Shown here: positions 32,991 through 37,439 of the stretch, in pieces
How the letters are laid out: each line of letters starts with the position of its first letter
Position numbering within the stretch: position 1 is the first letter of the stretch
DNA from: a virus
Length of the DNA stretch: 37,439 nucleotides
Virus record (IMG/VR): IMGVR_UViG_3300005355_000013
Span: 1 to 37,439 of that record
Direction: 5' to 3' (one strand)
Position numbers and translations under genes: made by a program
The notes under the pieces: model-generated
The model's database searches: none
What the model saw: only the letters and a program-made list of their open reading frames with translations
Told to the model about the DNA's origin: nothing

Positions 32991-33203
32991 CTACGGCTGG
33001 GGGTCCACCTCGCCCAGCACAATGGCTTTGTTCGTCCACATGGCGGCCTCTTCGAGAGCGGCGAGGGCGAGGGCGCAGTAGCGGTCGTGGACGAGCGACA
33101 TCTCCAGGTCGGTGTGCAGGCTGGAGAAGGCGTGGCGCATGCGGTCCATCACCCGCTGCTGGTCGGGGCTGGGCTGGTGGCCGGCGTACTCGGGGCGAAT
33201 CAC
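32991..33203 (-). CDS. Acb2/Tad1-hairpin-like protein, candidate anti-CBASS sponge
   Basis: 70 residues from a GTG at 33203 that overlaps the upstream stop (GTGA), with GGGG as a weak ribosome-binding site. The body matches the pattern of the small phage Acb2 family (T4 Vs.4-like; the Acb2/Tad1 hairpin fold): a Pro/Gln-rich entry (HQPSPDQQRVMDRMRHAF), then DRYCALALAAL (R41) and LEEAAMWTNKAI (50-61). The usual form is R..SLALT.LEEA.MWANAAI. Acb2 proteins bind cyclic di- and trinucleotide signals and block CBASS defence. By recall the match is good in the second helix, weaker in the first, so ligand binding is not assured. It sits among packaging genes, so it would be expressed late unless another promoter serves it. 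Confidence 0.6.
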   Translation of the reverse strand: MIRPEYAGHQPSPDQQRVMDRMRHAFSSLHTDLEMSLVHDRYCALALAALEEAAMWTNKAIVLGEVDPQP

Positions 33204-33349
33204 CGCTTCCCCTTCTTCGGCTTCTCCCCCGCCAGGCGGAAGGAGATGGCCACGGCCTGCTCCACGGGTTTCCCCTCGGCCACGAGGCGCTTGATGTTCT
33301 CGCCCCGCCCCTTGGCGGTTTTGGCGGCGGGGCCTTTGAGGAGCGGCAT
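33200..33349 (-). CDS. Tiny basic phage protein (NIKxLVxxGKPxxQAVAI type)
   Basis: A 49-residue gene from an ATG at 33349, which overlaps the upstream stop (TGATG); its own stop overlaps the next GTG start. The sequence MPLLKGPAAKTAKGRGENIK, then a segment with VAEGKPVEQAVAISFRLAG and the tail KPKKGKR follows a pattern common in tiny phage proteins near terminase genes (MPLxKG...NIKxLxxxGKPxxQAVAIA). Their function is not known to me. Both overlaps support it as a real, coupled gene. Confidence 0.7.
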   Translation of the reverse strand: MPLLKGPAAKTAKGRGENIKRLVAEGKPVEQAVAISFRLAGEKPKKGKR

Positions 33350-33999
33350 CAGGCAGCCTCCGGTCCCATGAGGCGGGCCCGCAGCTTCTGCACCCCGGCG
33401 GTCCAGGCTTGCGGGGCCACGGCGCGGATCTCCGGTTCGAGGATGGCCAGCGCCTGCAGGACGGCCTCGTTGATGGCCTTGCGGACGGTGGCGTTCTCCT
33501 CGGTGTACTTCTGGAGGGCCTGCACCAGTTGGAGCACGCCCTTGGTGGCCCGCTGGTGCTCGGCGGAGCCGATGCGTCCGGTCGTCTCTAGCTGCTGGGC
33601 GTGCATCTCCGCCTGGACCAGCCGCCGAATCAGGATCTCGTACTGGGGGCCGTGGCCCTGGTACTCCGCCTTGAGGTCGCGGGCGAGGGCGTCCGAGCGC
33701 AGGGCCCAGTCGTGGAAGGACTGCATCTGGTGGCAGATGGCGAGGTAGGCGACCTCCGCCTCGCGGACCTCGGCCTCCAGCTTACGGAGGTCGGTGAGCA
33801 GGGCGCGGTACGTGGCCTGGGCGCGGGGCAGGGCGGCCGAGTCGGCGGCGGCGGCCTGGAGCCGGTGGAGCCCTTGCTGGTAGAAGACGAGCAGTTCGTG
33901 GTGGCGGGCCCGCAGCGTTTCCTGGCGGTCGCCCGCGGAGAGGCGCTCGGCTTCGAGGGCGGCCCAGTGCAGGTCCTGGGGGGCGTTGGGTGCCGTCAT
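33349..33999 (-). CDS. Helical protein at head of packaging operon; small-terminase candidate
   Basis: The ATG at 33999 has GGAGG eight bases upstream and gives 216 residues. It is almost all alpha-helix: two coiled stretches (AALEAERLSAGDRQETLRAR; LLTDLRKLEAEVREAEVAYL), a middle part EILIRRLVQAEMHAQQLETT, and a C-terminal part VLQLVQALQKYTEENATVRK followed by more helix. It is the first gene of the leftward block, four genes before the terminase large subunit. No recognisable helix-turn-helix is seen, so a small-terminase role rests on position and helical make-up only. A scaffold-like or regulatory role is possible. Confidence 0.6.
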   Translation of the reverse strand: MTAPNAPQDLHWAALEAERLSAGDRQETLRARHHELLVFYQQGLHRLQAAAADSAALPRAQATYRALLTDLRKLEAEVREAEVAYLAICHQMQSFHDWALRSDALARDLKAEYQGHGPQYEILIRRLVQAEMHAQQLETTGRIGSAEHQRATKGVLQLVQALQKYTEENATVRKAINEAVLQALAILEPEIRAVAPQAWTAGVQKLRARLMGPEAA

Positions 34000-34057
34000 G
34001 GTGGCGCCTCCAGGCTCAGCATAGAATATGCCGCACCAAGCTGCAATGGGAGCGGGC
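34000..34057. promoter_or_regulatory. Divergent control region between leftward and rightward blocks
   Basis: The 58 bases between the two divergent starts hold the ribosome-binding sites of both genes and a central A/T-rich patch (TAGAAT at 34022-34027 rightward; TATTCT leftward) that could be a -10 element in either direction. No matching -35 is clear. The main leftward virion promoter should lie here or inside the next gene. Confidence 0.35.
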
Positions 34058-34699
34058 ATGGGGGAGTGGCACCGGTGGCGGGCCTGTGAGCCGGGGGATG
34101 GGACGCGGACCTGCTGCTTCCGCTTCCCGCCCCAGGTGCGGGCGGATCTGGAAGCGCTGACCAAAGCCTACGGGGATACCCCCGCGAACATCGTCCGCCA
34201 CCTCATCCACAACAAGGCGAACCAACTGCGCCTGGCGGATGCGCTCCCCGATCTCGGGCTGGGCCTGCATGCGGTGGACAAGCCCCCCAAGCCCAAGCGG
34301 GTCCGGGTGCGGCAGCCGCCCAAGCCGAAGCGAGTGCAGATGACCCCTGAAGAAGAGCAGGCCGCGGCGGATGCGTTCTTCGTCCCCGTGGACCTCTTTG
34401 ACCCGGAGATCCTGGCGCAAGATGCCGTGAACCGCGCCATCGCCGAGGAGCGCAAGGCCCGCCGCAAAGTGGAGCAACGAGCCCGGTACAACGCCACGGC
34501 CCGCGCCAAGGCCCGGGCGGCTAAGGGCCTCCCCCCTGTCGTGACCGCCCTGCCCCCTGCGCCCGAGGCGCCGCGCTGCCCCGTGTGCCGCACCCTCGTG
34601 CCTTTAGATCAGCGGCATATCTGCATCGGCTGTCCCCGCTGTCGCAAGCCCCTGGTGGTCGGTCAACCGCACACCTGCACGGGGTTTGTCTTCCCTTAG
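34058..34699 (+). CDS. Ribbon-helix-helix-like protein with C-terminal zinc knuckles
   Basis: ATGs at 34028, 34046 and 34058 are in frame; the last has GGGAG five bases upstream and gives 213 residues. Residues about 19-60 (CCFRFPPQVRADLEALTKAY, then TPANIVRHLIHNKANQ) look like a ribbon-helix-helix DNA-binding fold. A linker carries PPKPKRV twice. A charged helix follows (AIAEERKARRKVEQRARYN). The C-terminus has two zinc-ribbon pairs (CPVC, HIC..C..C, HTC). The combination suggests a DNA-binding regulator or replication/transcription accessory protein. It is the first rightward gene, next to the divergent control region. Not matched to a named family. Confidence 0.65.
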   Translation: MGEWHRWRACEPGDGTRTCCFRFPPQVRADLEALTKAYGDTPANIVRHLIHNKANQLRLADALPDLGLGLHAVDKPPKPKRVRVRQPPKPKRVQMTPEEEQAAADAFFVPVDLFDPEILAQDAVNRAIAEERKARRKVEQRARYNATARAKARAAKGLPPVVTALPPAPEAPRCPVCRTLVPLDQRHICIGCPRCRKPLVVGQPHTCTGFVFP

Positions 34700-34700
34700 C

Positions 34701-34748
34701 CTGTCGTTACAGTCAAAATGCTCCACGGGCCGGAGCCTGTCAGTACAG
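34701..34748 (+). promoter_or_regulatory. Paired palindromic operator sites
   Basis: Two copies of CTGT-N4-ACAG lie 36 bases apart start-to-start (CTGTCGTTACAG at 34701-34712 and CTGTCAGTACAG at 34737-34748). They sit between the two ribbon-helix-helix genes and immediately upstream of the second. Such paired short palindromes are what autoregulating ribbon-helix-helix repressors bind. Confidence 0.6.
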
Positions 34749-34771
34749 GGGTTCCGGTGAAGGGAGCCCCT

Positions 34772-34981
34772 ATGCCAACGCGCACCAGCACCTTCCGCCT
34801 CTCCCCTCGCACGCTCCTCCTGCTCGACACCCTCGTCACCCACGCGGCCGCCAAAGACCCTACGCAGCCCTATGCCCAGTCCCGCACGGGCATGCTCGTG
34901 CGCCTGATTGAGAACCAGATCCAGGCCCAGGGGCTCCGCGTTCCGCTAGAGCGCTCCGCGCGCTCGCCGGGGTTCCGCTAG
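34772..34981 (+). CDS. Ribbon-helix-helix DNA-binding protein
   Basis: The ATG at 34772 has AGGGAG five bases upstream and gives 69 residues. TSTFRLSPRTLLLLDTLVTH is a beta-strand then first helix; QSRTGMLVRLIENQIQAQG is the second helix, as in ribbon-helix-helix repressors, here with a longer loop between helices than usual. The C-terminus is short, basic and serine/arginine-rich. It is preceded by two CTGT-N4-ACAG sites, so autoregulation is likely. It could control the rightward genes. Alternatives are an antitoxin-like protein, but no toxin gene is next to it. Confidence 0.7.
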   Translation: MPTRTSTFRLSPRTLLLLDTLVTHAAAKDPTQPYAQSRTGMLVRLIENQIQAQGLRVPLERSARSPGFR

Positions 34982-35165
34982 CGCGGGGTAGGTATGCACC
35001 ATTTCATGGGCGCGGACGCCCACACGGGGGGGCCTGATGCACGCCTCATGCGGCCCCGCAAGCCCGCAGATCTACGTGACGTAACGTGCGGATGTAAGGG
35101 GCGCGGGGAGGGAGGCGGAGCCTTGGCGGGAGGCCCGGGCAAAGCACGTCACGCGGGTAACGCAG

Positions 35166-35182
35166 GACGAATAGTATTCGTC
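35166..35182. promoter_or_regulatory. Perfect palindrome GACGAATA-G-TATTCGTC
   Basis: Eight-base arms around one central base. The A/T-rich core stands out from GC-rich surroundings and it lies upstream of a likely promoter. Probably a protein-binding site. Confidence 0.5.
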
Positions 35183-35285
35183 GCGGGCTACGCATAGCGC
35201 AGATCTACGCGAGGCTCGGCTGGGGCGGTAACGACGGGAGAGGCGGCAGACGGCGGTGTGGGGGTAGGGTCAGCCCCCAACAAAC

Positions 35286-35299
35286 GGCAGCCGGCTGCC
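35286..35299. promoter_or_regulatory. Perfect 14-base palindrome GGCAGCCGGCTGCC
   Basis: It ends five bases before a TTGACT -35-like element, a typical operator or activator position for the downstream gene at 35404. Confidence 0.5.
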
Positions 35300-35303
35300 A
35301 TTC

Positions 35304-35333
35304 TTGACTTTTGGAAACGACCCGCTGTACCAT
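35304..35333 (+). promoter_or_regulatory. Likely sigma-70-type promoter
   Basis: TTGACT at 35304-35309 is followed after 18 bases by TACCAT (35328-35333); TGTACC at a 16-base spacing is an alternative -10. It is the only good -35 I found in the rightward region and lies 70 bases before the start of the gene at 35404. Confidence 0.5.
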
Positions 35334-35403
35334 TGCAGTGCACCCCGAACCGAACTCCACCGAACGGAGCGGCGACAACGGGGCCTGCAAGGAGTGACCC
35401 ACG

Positions 35404-36483
35404 ATGGTAGCGTTGCCCGAGACCGTAACCGTCAGCATGGCGGACCTGATCGCCCTAGCGGCCCGCAGCAAGCGGGTGGAAGAGGCGCTGACCGCAGCGG
35501 ACACCCAGTTCGCCGGAGCCTTCGCCCAGTTGGCGGAGGCCCGGCGCGGCCTGACCGCCATGCGAGACACCTACAAGGCGTGGGACGTGCAGGTCCGCGT
35601 CAGCGAGGTGCCGCCGGCCGGGAGCGGGGCGGCCACCAATGCCCGGGCCTACCTTGCGGCGCAACCGCAGGGTTCGGGCTATGCGCCGACCGTCCCCACG
35701 ACACCGCCGAGCGGGTTGCACGATGCCCGGGCCAATGGCACGGCCAGCCCCGCTGCGGCGGCCCGGCGGGATGCGGCCGCGGATGGTGCGTACACCCCGT
35801 ATGCCGATGATGCGGCCGTGGCGGCCTTGATCGGCGCCGGGTGCACCGTAGCGTTTGTGGCGGCCCACCATGTCGAGCGGGGCGGGCATGGCAACCGCCG
35901 TCCTTGCCCGGCCGTAGCCCGGGGCGTGTCCTGCAATTGCGTCAAGCAAGTGGGGCAGAAGTGGGCGCAAGCGCAGAAGGCGCAGCAGGCCCAGGCCCGG
36001 GTGGATGCGGCTGTGAACGGCACCACGGCGGCCCCGACCGTGGCCCCGGTGACGGCGGCCCCTGACCCGATGAACCCCCTCGCGAACGCCGAGGGTCGGG
36101 CCACGTGGAACGGGTACGTCAAGGCGTACATGGTGCGGGGCATGTCGCATGCCGACGCCATGTTGGCGGCCGACGACGCCATGTCGGTCACGGCGGCCCC
36201 CGTGCAGGATGCCCCCGTGGCCCCCGTGCAGACGGCGCCTAGCACGGATGCCACGCCGGCCACGGATGCGACGCCTAGCACGGATGCGTTGCCCTGCCCC
36301 ACGGAAGCCAAGTTCCTGGCGATGCGCAGCGAATTCCACGCGGCGGCCAAGCTCACGTACATTGATGCGCTGTACCACGCTCGCTCGCAGGGTGCCCCCG
36401 ACCCGGACGGCGCGGCGTTCAATGTGGATGCCAAGGCCGTGATCAAGATCAAGCGTCGCTTCGCCGGGTTGGTCGCCAGCTAG
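35404..36483 (+). CDS. Early/regulatory-region protein, unidentified
   Basis: 359 residues from an ATG with AAGGAG ten bases upstream. The N-terminus is helical (MADLIALAARSKRVEEALTA to TAMRDTYKAWD). A middle segment holds a cluster of His/Cys (AAHHVERGGHGNRRPCPAVA, then RGVSCNC) that may bind metal. Ala/Thr/Pro-rich linkers follow, with VTAAP and TDAxP units repeated (STDATPATDATPSTDALP). A helical C-terminal part ends in KAVIKIKRRFAGLV. No family recognised. It is the first gene of a three-gene rightward run with its own likely promoter and operators, which suggests tight control. A role in host takeover or DNA metabolism would be a guess. Confidence 0.6.
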   Translation: MVALPETVTVSMADLIALAARSKRVEEALTAADTQFAGAFAQLAEARRGLTAMRDTYKAWDVQVRVSEVPPAGSGAATNARAYLAAQPQGSGYAPTVPTTPPSGLHDARANGTASPAAAARRDAAADGAYTPYADDAAVAALIGAGCTVAFVAAHHVERGGHGNRRPCPAVARGVSCNCVKQVGQKWAQAQKAQQAQARVDAAVNGTTAAPTVAPVTAAPDPMNPLANAEGRATWNGYVKAYMVRGMSHADAMLAADDAMSVTAAPVQDAPVAPVQTAPSTDATPATDATPSTDALPCPTEAKFLAMRSEFHAAAKLTYIDALYHARSQGAPDPDGAAFNVDAKAVIKIKRRFAGLVAS

Positions 36484-36507
36484 CCCGTCCCCCGCAACGT
36501 GTCGCAT

Positions 36508-36554
36508 GGGCCGCTCCCGGATGCCCGGGAGCGGCCCGTTCATACCCCCGGAGG
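36508..36554 (+). promoter_or_regulatory. Intergenic hairpin plus ribosome-binding-site module, copy 1
   Basis: Perfect 13-base arms (GGGCCGCTCCCGG at 36508-36520 and complement at 36525-36537) with an ATGC loop. Twelve bases later comes GGAGG (36550-36554) and eight more to the next ATG. It has no U-run, so it is likely an mRNA-stability, attenuation or processing element more than a terminator. Confidence 0.7.
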
Positions 36555-36562
36555 TGTACGTC

Positions 36563-36733
36563 ATGTGTAGCCCGTCCCTAGCCCGTCGCCCGTGGCAGCG
36601 GCCACGCCCCGCAACCCGCGTCGGCCACGGTGCGTACCTCACGCAAAACCGCCGGATGCGCGTATGGCTGGCCCGGGTGCGTAGCCCGTACCACGTAGCG
36701 CCTACCGTACGCCTGGTACGCCTCGCCGCCTAG
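36563..36733 (+). CDS. Small Arg-rich protein
   Basis: 56 residues from an ATG with GGAGG eight bases upstream, directly after the hairpin module. The product is very rich in Arg, Pro and Val (RRPWQRPRPATRVGHG, then MRVWLARVRSPYHVAP and VRLVRLAA). No family recognised. High positive charge suggests nucleic-acid binding. The excellent ribosome-binding site and its conserved leader, shared with the next gene, support it as real despite the unusual composition. Confidence 0.55.
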   Translation: MCSPSLARRPWQRPRPATRVGHGAYLTQNRRMRVWLARVRSPYHVAPTVRLVRLAA

Positions 36734-36741
36734 TGTGTCGT

Positions 36742-36786
36742 GGGCCGCCCCGGACGTCCGGGGCGGCCCGTTCATCCCCGTGGAGG
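36742..36786 (+). promoter_or_regulatory. Intergenic hairpin plus ribosome-binding-site module, copy 2
   Basis: A perfect 28-base palindrome at 36742-36769 (14-base arms starting GGGCCGCCCC) followed, as in copy 1, by 12 bases, GGAGG (36782-36786) and eight bases to the ATG. GTGTCG before, GTTCAT after the hairpin and GGAGGTGT are shared with copy 1. Confidence 0.7.
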
Positions 36787-36794
36787 TGTCTCGC

Positions 36795-36992
36795 ATGGCC
36801 GACTGGTACACGCCGGAAGCGCAAGGGCACCCAACCCCAACCATGATCCTGTGGGAGTATCAGGCCCTCGCCCGGGCATGCGTCGCTGCCGCCCGCCCGG
36901 GGGCGCACCCTCTCTGGACAACGCTCGTCACGCGCCACCTCGCCCGCTTGCAAGCGTGGGGCTGCGAGGTGCCGCCTACCGCGCATGCCTAG
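36795..36992 (+). CDS. Small protein, last gene of rightward run
   Basis: 65 residues from an ATG with GGAGG eight bases upstream. MADWYTPEAQGHPTPTMILW leads into a helical stretch (EYQALARACVAAARPGAHPL), and a second helix follows (TTLVTRHLARLQAWGCEV). It resembles small helical phage proteins of unknown function; none is named. It lies between the second hairpin module and the terminator, so it ends the transcript. Confidence 0.6.
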   Translation: MADWYTPEAQGHPTPTMILWEYQALARACVAAARPGAHPLWTTLVTRHLARLQAWGCEVPPTAHA

Positions 36993-37013
36993 CGCCTCAC
37001 GCATCCCCCGCAT

Positions 37014-37049
37014 AGCCCCCGTACGCATCATGCGTACGGGGGCTTTTTT
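37014..37049 (+). terminator. Rho-independent terminator
   Basis: Arms 37014-37028 (AGCCCCCGTACGCAT) and 37030-37044 pair perfectly around one base and are followed by a run of six T's. It lies 22 bases after the last rightward gene. Confidence 0.92.
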
Positions 37050-37123
37050 GTGCCTTCCGCGGCCGGCACCCCCCGGTCCTGGACCGCACCCCCCCGGCCC
37101 GCCCCACCGGATGGCCCGTACGA

Positions 37124-37204
37124 GCGCTGAGAGCCACGGAGAGGCCCGTTGCGGGCGTTTCGCGCCTACTGATAGGTCGCGGGGCGCAAAACGGCTCTCA
37201 GCGC
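37124..37204. repeat. 12-base inverted repeat enclosing smaller hairpins
   Basis: GCGCTGAGAGCC (37124-37135) is matched by its complement at 37193-37204 with 57 bases between. Inside is CCTA-CTGA-TAGG; overlapping the right arm is a GCGCGAAA/TTTCGGCGC hairpin with one bulge (37201-37221). No gene is seen here. Confidence 0.7.
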
Positions 37205-37231
37205 GAAATCGCTTTCGGCGCGGCGCGGTGC

Positions 37232-37343
37232 ACGTATGTGGGGCGCACGTATGCACGTACCGTGTATACACGTACGTATGTACGTGTACGTCACGTACAC
37301 GTCACGTACGTACGTACCCACGCATGCATGCATCACGTACGTA
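37232..37343. repeat. ACGT-rich, alternating purine/pyrimidine tract
   Basis: Fourteen ACGT tetranucleotides lie in about 112 bases. Bases 37261-37291 alternate pyrimidine/purine without a break, and 37282-37302 form an inverted repeat with 10-base arms (ACGTGTACGT). Such DNA can form Z-DNA or cruciforms. No gene is seen. Confidence 0.85.
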
Positions 37344-37420
37344 CGCAGGCATGCACGCCCCCGCGCCGCGCCCGCCCGCACGCCCGCCCGCGCCCGCCGG
37401 CGCGCCCGCCCCCGCTGGTC
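37344..37420. repeat. C/G simple-sequence tract
   Basis: Directly after the ACGT tract the sequence becomes almost only CCCG/CGCC units (CGCCCGCCCGCGCCCG and similar). The opposite strand has many G3 runs and might fold into quadruplexes. The sequence reaches near the window end without a gene. Confidence 0.75.
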
Positions 37421-37439
37421 ACGAGCGACAGGGCCGAGG

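Larger units (their letters stand above)
34982..35403. promoter_or_regulatory. Non-coding control region with palindromes and direct repeat
   Basis: About 420 bases with no convincing gene. It holds a 12-base direct repeat CGCAGATCTACG (35065-35076, 35198-35209), three GTAACG copies (35081, 35157, 35228), a perfect 8-base-arm palindrome at 35166-35182, a perfect 14-base palindrome at 35286-35299, a candidate promoter at 35304-35333 and the ribosome-binding site of the next gene. It could be a regulatory hub or part of an origin. Confidence 0.55.

Noticed and set aside
34994-35197. 67-residue frame in the control region
   Set aside because: It has no good ribosome-binding site, a Gly/Arg-rich composition, and runs through the 17-base palindrome and repeats.

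Overview
The window is a GC-rich (roughly two-thirds G+C by eye) stretch of a double-stranded DNA tailed-phage genome, without any bacterial gene I can recognise. The capsid gene is of the phage N4 gp56 type. I see a large terminase, portal and scaffold but no major tail protein or tape measure. Together with three giant ejection-type proteins this points to a podovirus-like, short-tailed phage. No tRNA, CRISPR, replication, lysis or integration gene is visible, and the host cannot be named. Long open frames lying opposite the real genes are a by-product of the high GC content and were left out.

Layout: bases 1-33999 form a leftward (minus-strand) packaging and virion block. Read in its own direction it holds a helical protein, a cluster of tiny genes (one resembling the Acb2 anti-CBASS family), terminase large subunit, portal, four small genes, a 2294-residue protein with four cell-wall-degrading domains, a 1978-residue Gly/Met/Tyr/Gln-rich protein, a 1658-residue LPD38-type polyvalent protein, two tiny basic proteins, scaffold, major capsid protein, a probable head accessory protein, a hairpin terminator, a zinc-binding protein, tail proteins and a tail fibre cut by the window edge. 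Genes are packed tightly, many with stop/start overlaps (TGATG, TAATG, ATGA, GTGA). One HNH endonuclease gene (5463-5900) runs the other way inside this block and looks like an insertion.

Bases 34058-36992 are rightward genes. They comprise a ribbon-helix-helix/zinc-ribbon protein, a second ribbon-helix-helix protein preceded by two identical-architecture palindromic operators, a 420-base non-coding control region with two perfect palindromes and a likely promoter, then three uncharacterised genes separated by matching hairpin-plus-ribosome-binding-site modules and closed by a textbook terminator at 37014-37049. The last 390 bases are non-coding and structured: an inverted repeat, then about 110 bases dense in ACGT and alternating purine/pyrimidine, then a C/G simple-sequence tract. 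This could be an origin or a genome landmark.

Most notable: (1) the seven-residue motif GQDVG[A/V/R]G occurs eight times in the two largest proteins, mostly between domains, with varied codons, suggesting selection on the peptide and perhaps a processing or docking site; (2) an Acb2-like candidate anti-CBASS protein sits in the packaging operon; (3) one ejection protein carries NlpC/P60, a lysozyme-like domain, M23 and SLT together.
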